Notes: a model not told the origin generated them from the letters alone. A stretch of 9,554 nt of DNA from Paracoccaceae bacterium (GCA_007121115.1 SKMI01000212.1:1-9554), one strand, 5' to 3'. Positions 1 through 5,115 are shown, counted from the first letter of the stretch. Numbers and translations: made by a program.

Positions 1-129
1 CGCCTGCGGGCGCGGCGAGCGCAGCGGCGCTTCGGCGCAGGCGGGCAGGGCCAGCGTGGCGCCCGCCATGCCGGACCAGCCCAGAAGACGCAGGAACGCA
101 CGGCGCGACGATACGGGAGACTCGGTCAT
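1..129 (-). CDS. N-terminus of an exported protein with Tat-type signal (possible D-Ala-D-Ala carboxypeptidase), cut by the window edge
   Basis: Only the first 43 codons are present; the gene continues beyond base 1. The start is ATG at 129-127 on the minus strand. The N-terminus has an SRRAFLR sequence at residues 8-14, matching the twin-arginine consensus S-R-R-x-F-L-K. A hydrophobic stretch follows at about 15-30, then LPAC-AEAP. That could be a signal peptidase I site (ACA/AEA) or a lipobox with Cys31, although Pro before Ala-Cys is unusual for a lipobox. The mature part begins with an arginine/proline-rich segment. From memory, Rhodobacteraceae often place a DacB/PBP4-type carboxypeptidase with an SRRAFL leader beside nadD, so this is my best guess. 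No catalytic motif is inside the window. It lies downstream of nadD in the same orientation, with a 90-bp gap that may hold its own promoter. The upstream Shine-Dalgarno match is poor. Export is fairly certain; the product is not. Confidence 0.55.
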   Translation of the reverse strand, partial: MTESPVSSRRAFLRLLGWSGMAGATLALPACAEAPLRSPRPQA

Positions 130-159
130 GTGGCTCGGTTAACCAGTTAATGCCGTTAA

Positions 160-188
160 CTTAACCACCGTCTGTGCTGTGTGTTCAA
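160..188 (-). promoter_or_regulatory. Candidate promoter for the exported-protein gene, within a TTAA cluster
   Basis: On the minus strand, TTGAAC (188-183) is separated by 17 bp from GTTAAG (165-160), about 30 bp before the ATG at 129. The -35 box is fair and the -10 box weak. The stretch 137-166 is an AT-rich island with four TTAA cores (139, 147, 156, 161), standing out from the GC-rich background. Assigned by eye only. Confidence 0.25.
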
Positions 189-219
189 GGGTCAAGTTGC
201 GCCCCGCAGAACAGAGTGT

Positions 220-861
220 TCAAGTTTTGGCGACAGTTCTGGATTGTTCGGCGGCCGAGACGCCGCGTGCGCGCAAACCGGTCGAGGAAACGTCCACCAT
301 CGGCATCGGCAGGAAGCACCAGCGGGGTGGCGCGGATGTGGCCAGCGTCGCCGCCTGCCGCGCGGGCAGCCGATGGGCCGCATAGCGCCGCGCCGCGACC
401 GAGGTCAGCGCCGACAGGGTCGCGCCGGGCCGCGCCAGCACCGCCACCGGGACGGACTGCATGATCGTGTCCCACGCGTGCCAGCGGTGAAGCGCGGCCA
501 TGCTGTCGGCGCCCATCACCCAGACCGGATGCGCGCGGGCCAGATGCAGGCGAAGCGCCGCCAGCGTGTCCGCCGTGTAGCGCGTGCCCAGCCGCGATTC
601 GAGCGCGGTGACGACCAGCCGCGGGTCGCCCGCTGTCAGCGCCGCCGCGCGCTCCAGCCGCGCGGCCAGCGGTGCAGGGCCGTTGGTTTTCAGCGGGTTG
701 CCGGGGCTGACCAGCCACCAGACGCGGTCCAGCCGCAGCGCTCGCAGCGCCGCGCGGCTGAGCGCCAGATGGCCCTGGTGCGCCGGATCGAAGGACCCGC
801 CAAAGAGGCCGATGCGCGCGCCCGGCGGGGCAGGGGGAAGCTGATGGCGGGGCAGGGGCAT
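220..861 (-). CDS. nadD: Nicotinate-nucleotide adenylyltransferase
   Basis: 213 residues, the normal size for NadD. The enzyme transfers AMP from ATP to nicotinate mononucleotide, giving deamido-NAD in cytosolic NAD synthesis. The nucleotidyltransferase signature GGSFDPAHQGH is at residues 21-31; its His28 and His31 are the catalytic/ATP-binding HxGH pair. VSSTGLR at 191-197 is the family's C-terminal ISSTxIR ATP-binding motif. Between them, WWLVSPGNPLK and the MGADS/HRWHAWDTIM segment are typical NadD substrate-pocket features. The ATG at 861 is the only methionine before the Rossmann motif. The extra N-terminal proline-rich stretch (residues 2-14) matches what I remember of Rhodobacteraceae NadD. 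No strong Shine-Dalgarno precedes it. It follows tRNA-His on the same strand, with a plausible promoter of its own in the 75-bp gap, and precedes the exported-protein gene. Confidence 0.96.
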   Translation of the reverse strand: MPLPRHQLPPAPPGARIGLFGGSFDPAHQGHLALSRAALRALRLDRVWWLVSPGNPLKTNGPAPLAARLERAAALTAGDPRLVVTALESRLGTRYTADTLAALRLHLARAHPVWVMGADSMAALHRWHAWDTIMQSVPVAVLARPGATLSALTSVAARRYAAHRLPARQAATLATSAPPRWCFLPMPMVDVSSTGLRARGVSAAEQSRTVAKT

Positions 862-890
862 GGGGCGGTGGTTCCGGTTTTGGCCTGCCT

Positions 891-919
891 GTCATAGTGT
901 GCAGGCCGGTGCCGCTCAA
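891..919 (-). promoter_or_regulatory. Candidate sigma-70 promoter of nadD
   Basis: On the minus strand TTGAGC (919-914) and TATGAC (896-891) are 17 bp apart. Each matches four of six consensus bases. The predicted start lies about 25 bp before the nadD ATG. Its position between the tRNA 3' end and nadD suggests nadD does not depend on read-through from tRNA-His. Confidence 0.4.
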
Positions 920-936
920 CCACGTTCGGGGGAGAA

Positions 937-1013
937 TGGTACCGCCTCCCCGGCTTGAACGGGGGACCTCTGGATCCACAATCCAGCGCTCTAACCAACT
1001 GAGCTAAGGCGGC
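937..1013 (-). tRNA. tRNA-His (anticodon GTG), CCA encoded
   Basis: The 77-nt minus-strand cloverleaf folds fully. The acceptor GCCGCCT pairs with AGGCGGT, the D arm is GCTC/GAGC, the anticodon stem CTGGA/TCCAG encloses TTGTGGA with anticodon GTG, and the T arm CCCCG/CGGGG encloses TTCAAGC. A 3' CCA is encoded at 939-937. Three features depart from the standard bacterial tRNA-His. The base before G1 is T rather than G, the first pair is G1:U72, and the discriminator is A73. This is the set reported for most alphaproteobacteria, whose HisRS does not need G-1. The gene stands alone, divergent from the DUF6324 gene and upstream of nadD. Confidence 0.97.
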
Positions 1014-1023
1014 ACTGCGCGCG

Positions 1024-1051
1024 ATTTAGCCGTCCGATGGCGCGAATGCAA
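1024..1051 (-). promoter_or_regulatory. Candidate promoter of tRNA-His
   Basis: On the minus strand TTGCAT (1051-1046) is followed after 16 bp by CTAAAT (1029-1024), ending 10 bp before the first tRNA base. The spacing and position suit a tRNA promoter with a short leader; the -10 match is weak. Found by eye. Confidence 0.3.
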
Positions 1052-1062
1052 GGCCAAGATGC

Positions 1063-1091
1063 TTGAAATGGCGCCGCGCCATGCCTATCCG
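1063..1091 (+). promoter_or_regulatory. Candidate promoter with an internal 15-bp palindrome, upstream of the DUF6324 gene
   Basis: TTGAAA (1063-1068, five of six consensus bases) is 17 bp from TATCCG (1086-1091, weak). The spacer is almost entirely a perfect inverted repeat, ATGGCGC-C-GCGCCAT (1068-1082). A palindrome between -35 and -10 is a classic repressor operator position, but no regulator can be named. The predicted leader to the ATG at 1151 is about 50 nt. Confidence 0.3.
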
Positions 1092-1150
1092 TCGCGCATC
1101 ATTCGGGCGCGCCCGCGCGCGTCTGCGCGCGGCAGGAGACGGGGAAAAAC

Positions 1151-1381
1151 ATGGGCATCAACAAGCAAAGCGACGTCGAGGCCAGCCTGCAGATCGGGCC
1201 CACCGATCTGGGCATGGTGCGGATCTACGTCACCGGCGACGGCGTGGACCTGCCGCTGGATTTCGACGCGGACGCCGCCGACGAGATCGCCGAGGAACTG
1301 CAGGCCGCCGCCCGCGCCGCGCGCGCCATGGGGGACGCGCCGAAGCCGAAAGGGGGCAAGCGCCGCACCGGGCCGCGCTGA
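1151..1381 (+). CDS. DUF6324 family small protein
   Basis: 76 residues. The pattern MGIN-x5-EASLQIGPTDLGMVRIYV, then a GDGVDLPLDFDADAADEIAEEL segment and a basic tail, matches a small conserved protein I recall as DUF6324, largely confined to Rhodobacteraceae. Its function is unknown. Residues 1-40 look like a short beta-rich unit, residues 42-60 an acidic to alanine-rich helix, and the C-terminus (64-76) is Lys/Arg/Gly-rich and probably disordered. There is no signal peptide or membrane segment, so it should be cytosolic. The start is backed by AGGAGA at 1134-1139 and the purine run GGGGAAAA just before the ATG. It is divergent from tRNA-His, and the next gene starts 116 bp downstream. The family name rests on memory of the sequence pattern. 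Confidence 0.82.
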   Translation: MGINKQSDVEASLQIGPTDLGMVRIYVTGDGVDLPLDFDADAADEIAEELQAAARAARAMGDAPKPKGGKRRTGPR

Positions 1382-1497
1382 CCTTGGGCGGAGCCGGTCC
1401 GGGCGGCACGCGGTCACGGGCCCATAGCGCAGGAACCGGGTCGCGCGGCGGCCTGCAGTTCCTGCCTGCCGCAGGCGGCTCAGCGGGGGGAGGTCAC

Positions 1498-1680
1498 ATG
1501 CCGCTGGTGCTCTGGATCACGCTGGTGTTCACCCTGAACAACCTGCTGGCCTTCACTGTCTGGACCATGGCCGGGGACCTGCTGATGCCACGCTTTCGGG
1601 ATGAGGCCGCCGCCCGGCCGGCGAACCTCGCCTTCGGCGTGATGCTGGCTGCAGTCGCGCTCTGGATGCTCCTGCCCTGA
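1498..1680 (+). CDS. Small two-helix membrane protein resembling the C-terminal end of a LysE/RhtB exporter; remnant or orphan
   Basis: 60 residues with two hydrophobic helices (about 3-24 and 43-59) joined by a charged loop, PRFRDEAAARPAN. The layout NNLLAFTVW-x3-G, then RFR-x5-R-x2-N and an alanine/leucine-rich last helix, recalls the last two helices of LysE/RhtB amino-acid exporters. A whole exporter is about 200 residues, so the first four helices are missing. Upstream in the same frame, 1453-1497 reads LQFLPAAGG plus a Gly-rich run without stops, which might be decayed exporter sequence. No helices precede it, and further upstream this frame overlaps the DUF6324 gene out of phase. A strong purine-rich Shine-Dalgarno, GGGGGGAGG, ends 4 nt before the ATG, so translation is plausible. 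The stop TGA directly abuts the palindromic element at 1681. It is either a pseudogene fragment or a small membrane protein; the LysE link is my inference. Confidence 0.55.
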   Translation: MPLVLWITLVFTLNNLLAFTVWTMAGDLLMPRFRDEAAARPANLAFGVMLAAVALWMLLP

Positions 1681-1783
1681 CCCGCAAGCACGAGCCCGCC
1701 CACGCGCAAGCGTGTGCGGCGCCCCCGAAGTGCCGCCAGAAGTGTATCGGGGGGTGGATGGGCGGGGTGCTGAGGGGGCGCTT
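1681..1783 (-). repeat. Structured intergenic palindromic element, copy A
   Basis: Read on the minus strand, this 103-bp stretch begins AAGCGCCCCCTCAG (1783-1770) and ends GCTTGCGG (1689-1682). An outer stem pairs GCGCCCCC (1781-1774) with GGGGGCGC (1726-1719). Inside it CCGCC (1765-1761) pairs with GGCGG (1737-1733) around a C-rich loop. A second hairpin, CACGC-TTGC-GCGTG (1714-1701), extends past one mismatch by CCGC/GCGG. Four blocks recur in order in the copy at 5018-5103. It fills the gap from the stop of the 60-residue membrane protein to 64 bp beyond the map stop, and is oriented like map. No U-tract follows either hairpin. It could act as a terminator-like or mRNA 3'-end element. Confidence 0.7.
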
Positions 1784-1846
1784 AATCTAACGCCCGCCAT
1801 GGAGTGAAACGCCGAGGTCTCGCGTCCGGCGCGGAGCCCTTCAGCC

Positions 1847-2695
1847 CTAGGTGGGATGAAACTTGCCCGCCGGGGACAGGGTGAAGATATCGACCCCGTC
1901 CGCGGTCACGCCCACCGAATGCTCGAATTGCGCCGACAGCGCCTTGTCGCGGGTGATCGCCGTCCAGTCGTCGGCCAGTACCTTGGTCTCGGGGCGGCCG
2001 AGGTTGAGCATCGGCTCGATGGTGAAGAACATCCCCTCTTCCAGCATCGGCCCGGTGCCCGCGCGCCCGTAGTGCAGCACGTTGGGTGGCGCATGGAATA
2101 CCCGGCCCAGCCCGTGTCCGCAGAAATCGCGCACCACCGACATGCGCTGGCCTTCGGCGAAGCTCTGGATCGCCGCGCCGATATCGCCGAAGGTGTTGCC
2201 GGGGCGCACCGCCTCGATTCCGATCATCAACGCGTCATGTGTCACCTGGATCAGCCGCTGGGCAAAGGGTTTGGGCGTGCCCGCCACGAACATGCGGCTG
2301 GTATCGCCGAACCAGCCATCCACCACCACGGTCACGTCGATATTCAGGATATCGCCATCCACCAGCATGTCATTGCCGCGCGGGCGCTTTTCATACTTGC
2401 TGGGCGGAATGGGCGCGCCGGGGATGCCATGGCAGACCACATGGTTGAGCGAGATGCAGCTGGCGTGCTGATACCCGCGATAGCCGATGGTGGCCGAGGT
2501 CGCGCCCGCTTCCTCGACCATTCCCTGGATCAGCTGATCCAGCTTGCCGGTGGTCTGGCCCGGGACGACCTCGGGCGCGACCCGGTCCAGGATCGTGGCC
2601 GCCAGTCGCCCCGCCTTGTGCATCCCGGCAAAATCCTCCGGGGCGTGCAGGTGGATGCCGTCCTTGGTGATCCGCTGGGGCTGGCCGCTGTCCAC
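1847..2695 (-). CDS. map: Type I methionine aminopeptidase
   Basis: 282 residues from the GTG at 2695. The enzyme removes the initiator Met from nascent proteins in the cytosol, using two metal ions. All ligands are visible: Asp120 (NIDVT), Asp131 (GDTSR), His194 (GHGLGR), Glu227 (TIEPM) and Glu258 (FEHS), plus the substrate-binding His89 in CHGIP. I chose the GTG over an upstream ATG at 2755, which would give 302 residues, because AAAGGAG lies 7 nt before the GTG and the added stretch is charged and non-homologous. An oddity is that 20 residues separate HGIP from DGDI, where E. coli MetAP has seven. The extra segment, about residues 93-112, is rich in Pro, Lys and Arg. The gene is downstream of sfsA (76-bp gap) and may be cotranscribed. 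It ends in TAG, followed by the palindromic element. Confidence 0.96.
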   Translation of the reverse strand: MDSGQPQRITKDGIHLHAPEDFAGMHKAGRLAATILDRVAPEVVPGQTTGKLDQLIQGMVEEAGATSATIGYRGYQHASCISLNHVVCHGIPGAPIPPSKYEKRPRGNDMLVDGDILNIDVTVVVDGWFGDTSRMFVAGTPKPFAQRLIQVTHDALMIGIEAVRPGNTFGDIGAAIQSFAEGQRMSVVRDFCGHGLGRVFHAPPNVLHYGRAGTGPMLEEGMFFTIEPMLNLGRPETKVLADDWTAITRDKALSAQFEHSVGVTADGVDIFTLSPAGKFHPT

Positions 2696-2702
2696 GCTTT
2701 CG

Positions 2703-2709
2703 CTCCTTT
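2703..2709 (-). promoter_or_regulatory. Ribosome binding site fixing the GTG start of map
   Basis: AAAGGAG on the minus strand lies 7 nt before GTG at 2695. It is one of the best Shine-Dalgarno matches in the window, and it decides for a GTG start over the ATG 60 bp upstream. Confidence 0.75.
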
Positions 2710-2725
2710 GCTCGCGCTCCCCGCC

Positions 2726-2754
2726 TAGATAGCGATGGCGCGCGCGGTTTTCCA
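2726..2754 (-). promoter_or_regulatory. Weak candidate promoter between sfsA and map
   Basis: On the minus strand TGGAAA (2754-2749) and TATCTA (2731-2726) are 17 bp apart, giving a leader of about 25 nt to the map GTG. The -10 is poor. Just upstream, CCACC-TGACG-GGTGG (2765-2751) can fold as a small hairpin. map could equally be read from the sfsA promoter. Confidence 0.25.
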
Positions 2755-2771
2755 CCCGTCAGGTGGCCCTG

Positions 2772-3491
2772 TCAGGCGGCGGGCGCCTGCGCGCCTGCGT
2801 CCACGGGCAGCGGGGCGTCCAGGGTGATGCCCCGTGGCGTTATCGCAGCGCCCTGGGCAAGCATCTCCACCCCGGCGGCGCGGGCGGCGTCGAAGGCGCT
2901 GGCATAGCCGGGGTCGATGTCCGCGGCGATGCGGAAGCGCCGTGCATCGGTCCGCGCCATGGCATAGAGCATTACCGCCCGCGCGCCGTCCGGCACCGCC
3001 GCCGCCAGTTCGCGCAGGTGCTTCTGGCCGCGCGCGGTCACGCTGTCGGGGAATTCGGCCCAACCATTGCGCAGGAGCGTCACGCTCTTCACCTCGATGA
3101 ATACCCTCCGCCCGTTCCGGTCCGTGGCGGCGAAATCCACCCGTGTGCCGGGGGTCAGCACCACCTCCGCGCGCAGGTCGGACAGCCCCTCCAGTCCCAC
3201 CACGCACCCCGCCGCCAGCGCCTCGGCCACCACGCGGTTGGCAAGCGTCGTGTCCACGCAGGCCATTCCCCCGCCGGGCAGGTCCACCAGTCGCCAGCCA
3301 AAGGACAGCTTGCGCCCCGGCGCGGCCCGCTCCAGCCAGCAGCGCGCGCCGGGGTCGGCCAGTCCGGTCATGGCGCCGGGGTTGGGGCAGTGGACGGTGA
3401 CTTCGGCGCCGCCCTCCAGCACCATGTCGGCCAGGAAGCGCTTGTAGCGGCGGACCAGCCGCGCGGGCACCAGCGGGGTTTGAAACTCCAT
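2772..3491 (-). CDS. sfsA: SfsA family DNA-binding protein / putative nuclease
   Basis: 239 residues, the usual SfsA length. E. coli SfsA was found as a DNA-binding stimulator of maltose metabolism; the true function is unclear, and the core resembles restriction-endonuclease-fold nucleases. Family motifs are PNPGAM (36-41), RVDF (117-120), FIEVKSVT (131-138) and FPDSVTARGQKH (147-158). The Asp119, Glu133 and Lys135 set fits a PD-(D/E)XK site. The N-terminal part (about 1-75) is the OB-like DNA-binding domain. I start it at the ATG at 3491, giving MEFQTPLVPARLVRRYKRFL as in homologues; the 41 extra codons upstream cross the divergent promoter and the opposing gene. No Shine-Dalgarno precedes the ATG, and the candidate -10 lies only 9 bp upstream, so the mRNA may be nearly leaderless. 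It is followed by map. Confidence 0.93.
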   Translation of the reverse strand: MEFQTPLVPARLVRRYKRFLADMVLEGGAEVTVHCPNPGAMTGLADPGARCWLERAAPGRKLSFGWRLVDLPGGGMACVDTTLANRVVAEALAAGCVVGLEGLSDLRAEVVLTPGTRVDFAATDRNGRRVFIEVKSVTLLRNGWAEFPDSVTARGQKHLRELAAAVPDGARAVMLYAMARTDARRFRIAADIDPGYASAFDAARAAGVEMLAQGAAITPRGITLDAPLPVDAGAQAPAA

Positions 3492-3508
3492 GGCCGCGCG
3501 CCTATACC
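3480..3508 (+). promoter_or_regulatory. Promoter of the cinA-like/GNAT operon, overlapping the sfsA start
   Basis: TTGAAA (3480-3485) and TATACC (3503-3508) are 17 bp apart, with about 26 nt from the predicted start to the ATG at 3541. This is the best sigma-70-like match in the window. The -35 lies inside the first codons of sfsA. The reverse of the same TATA core gives TATAGG (3506-3501) for sfsA, with TTGCAA 15 bp upstream (3527-3522), so the two promoters face each other and overlap. Confidence 0.5.
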
Positions 3509-3540
3509 AGCGCCAACCGCCTTGCAAGGAGACCGCCGCC

Positions 3541-4272
3541 ATGCCCAACCCAACCGCCGCCATGCTGGTGATCGGGGACGAGATCCTTTCGGGGCGCACG
3601 CGCGATGCGAACATGCACTATCTGGCCGGGGAACTGGCCGAGCGTGGGATCGATCTGCAGGAGGTGCGGATCGTCTCGGACGTGCACGCGCGGATCGTGG
3701 ACGCGCTGAAAGCGCTGCGCGACGGGCATGATCACGTCTTCACCTCGGGCGGGATCGGGCCCACCCATGACGACATCACCGCCGATGCCGTTGCCGCGGC
3801 GTTTGGCGTGGGCCTGGGCGTGCGCGAGGATGCGCGCGCGATCCTCGAGGCGCATTATCAGCGCACCGGGCTGGAGTTGAACGAGTCGCGCCTGCGCATG
3901 GCGCGCGTGCCCGAGGGTGCGGTGCTGATCGAAAATCCGGTTTCGGCAGCGCCGGGGTTCAGCATCGGCAATGTGCATGTGATGGCCGGCGTGCCGTCGG
4001 TGTTTCAGGCCATGGTCGCCTCGCTATTGCCGACGCTCACCGCCGGAAAGCCGCTCCTGAGCCAGACCTTGCGCATCCAGCGCGGCGAGGGCGAGATCGC
4101 CGGGCCGCTGGGCGCGCTGGCGGCGGAGTTCCCGCAACTCTCCTTCGGCTCCTACCCGTATTTCCGCGACGGGGCCTTTGGCGCGCATGTGGTGGTCCGG
4201 GGCAGCGACGCGGCGGCGGTGGATGCCGCCATGATCCGGCTGGGCGAGATCTTTCCCGAGGCGATGGCATGA
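3541..4272 (+). CDS. CinA N-domain (MoaB/Mog-fold) molybdopterin-binding family protein
   Basis: 243 residues. The MoCF_biosynth domain spans about 5-170. Visible motifs are IGDEILSG (11-18), the phosphate-binding loop TSGGIGPTHDDITADAV (68-84) and AGVPSVFQAM (149-158). The remainder is a COG1058-type extension. Full CinA (about 400 residues) also carries a C-terminal NMN deamidase domain, which is absent here, so this is the single-domain form common in alphaproteobacteria. Related N-domains have reported pyrophosphatase activity on ADP-ribose-type substrates; whether this applies here is unknown. Names such as competence/damage-inducible protein A are historical. I chose the ATG at 3541 because AAGGAG (3526-3531) lies 9 nt before it; an ATG 51 bp upstream overlaps the sfsA start. 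The stop overlaps the next gene's start (ATGA), so they are probably translationally coupled. Confidence 0.9.
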   Translation: MPNPTAAMLVIGDEILSGRTRDANMHYLAGELAERGIDLQEVRIVSDVHARIVDALKALRDGHDHVFTSGGIGPTHDDITADAVAAAFGVGLGVREDARAILEAHYQRTGLELNESRLRMARVPEGAVLIENPVSAAPGFSIGNVHVMAGVPSVFQAMVASLLPTLTAGKPLLSQTLRIQRGEGEIAGPLGALAAEFPQLSFGSYPYFRDGAFGAHVVVRGSDAAAVDAAMIRLGEIFPEAMA

Positions 4273-4994
4273 TCCTTCCCGACGCCCCGGCGCTGCTGGC
4301 GGCGCTGGAGGCGACCTGGCCCGCTGCCGGGGTGTCCGAGGTGGCGGGGGTCCGGCTGCTGGACGGGGCGGGGGGCGGCAAGCGGGTATCGGCGGCGCGT
4401 GCCACGGGACCGGTGACACCCGCGGTGATCGACAAAGCCGAGGCTGCAATGCGCGCGCGAAGCGACCGGCCGCTGTTCATGATCCGCCCGGGCGACGAGG
4501 CGCTGGACGCGGCCCTGGACGCGCGCGGCTACGCGGTGGTGGACCCCACGGTGCTGATGGCCGCGCCGGTGGCGGCGCTGGCTGCGCCGCCGGCGCCGAT
4601 CACGCTGTTCCCGGTCTGGCCGCCCCTGCAGATCATGCGCGACATCTGGACGGAAAACGGCATTGACGCCGCGCGGCAGGCGGTGATGGAGCGCGCACCG
4701 GCGCCGAAAACCGCGCTGATCGCGCGGGTGGCAGACCGCGCGGCGGGGGTGGCGTTCGTGGGGGGGAATGCGGACATAGCCATGCTGCACGCGGTCGAGG
4801 TGCTGCCCGGCCTGCGCCGCAAGGGGGCTGCGCGCAACATCCTGACCGGCGCGGCCTGGTGGGCCGAGGGGCAGGGGATGGAATGGCTTGCGCTGGCCGT
4901 CACCCGCGCCAATGCGGGGGCGCGGGTGCTTTATGAAGGCGCGGGGATGAGCGAGGTATGCGGGTATCACTACCGGATGTTGGAAACGGGTTGA
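4269..4994 (+). CDS. GNAT family N-acetyltransferase
   Basis: 241 residues. The C-terminal half carries the GNAT fold. Motif A (acetyl-CoA binding) is LHAVEVLPGLRRKGAARNIL at 173-192, with the R-x2-G-x-A pyrophosphate loop. The motif B region is TRANAGARVLYEGAGMSEV at 212-230, with the usual Asn215 and the Y-E-x-x-G-M pattern, ending GYHYRM. The N-terminal part (1-110) is a poorly conserved, Ala-rich domain that could be a degenerate second GNAT half. The substrate is unknown. Its start overlaps the stop of the cinA-like gene by 4 bp (ATGA), indicating one operon and perhaps coupled translation. It is followed after 23 bp by palindromic element copy B and converges on rdgB. Confidence 0.9.
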   Translation: MILPDAPALLAALEATWPAAGVSEVAGVRLLDGAGGGKRVSAARATGPVTPAVIDKAEAAMRARSDRPLFMIRPGDEALDAALDARGYAVVDPTVLMAAPVAALAAPPAPITLFPVWPPLQIMRDIWTENGIDAARQAVMERAPAPKTALIARVADRAAGVAFVGGNADIAMLHAVEVLPGLRRKGAARNILTGAAWWAEGQGMEWLALAVTRANAGARVLYEGAGMSEVCGYHYRMLETG

Positions 4995-5017
4995 GCGGTC
5001 GCGCTCTTTGGCAGGTC

Positions 5018-5103
5018 AAGCGCCCCCTCAGGGTGTCTCCCACCCACCCGCCCCGACACCCTTCGCGGGCGCTGCCTCTGCTGCGCAGAGGCGGGGCTTG
5101 CGG
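5018..5103 (+). repeat. Structured intergenic palindromic element, copy B
   Basis: This 86-bp stretch starts AAGCGCCCCCTCAG (5018-5031) and ends GCTTGCGG (5096-5103). The outer stem is GCGCCC (5020-5025) with GGGCGC (5067-5072). The inner stem is AGGGTGTC (5030-5037) with GACACCCT (5055-5062) around a C-rich loop containing CCCACCCACCC. A second, perfect hairpin is GCCTCTGC-TGC-GCAGAGGC (5074-5092). The same blocks in the same order form copy A at 1681-1783 on the opposite strand. It lies between the convergent GNAT and rdgB genes, oriented like GNAT. The strong hairpin could end transcription in both directions, but no U-tract follows. Confidence 0.75.
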
Positions 5104-5115
5104 CGCCGTTACGCG

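Noticed and set aside
181..224. Direct repeat GTGTTCAAG at 181-189 and 216-224
   Set aside because: Only 9 bp and two copies, the second running into the end of nadD. There is no array or flanking structure, so chance is likely.
923..955. Possible terminator hairpin after tRNA-His, formed by the tRNA T arm pairing with CTCCCC downstream
   Set aside because: It would need to disrupt the tRNA fold and has no U-tract. The tRNA structure is the better explanation.
1464..1476. Inverted repeat GCCTGC-C-GCAGGC before the small membrane-protein gene
   Set aside because: Short, with a one-base centre and no U-tract. Such repeats are frequent in DNA this GC-rich, and nothing links it to a function.
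1480..1800. A 106-codon minus-strand open frame across the LysE-like gene and element copy A
   Set aside because: It has low-complexity charged composition and no ribosome binding site, is antisense to the better-supported gene, and its start lies just outside the palindromic element. I treat it as a chance frame in GC-rich DNA.
1856..2728. A long plus-strand frame opposite map
   Set aside because: It is His/Arg/Ala-rich without recognisable motifs, while the opposite strand encodes a complete MetAP with all ligands.
4995..5115. Mobile-element insertion at element copy B
   Set aside because: The ends are not terminal inverted repeats, no target-site duplication is visible at either copy, and there is no transposase. 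It looks like a structured repeat rather than an insertion sequence or MITE.
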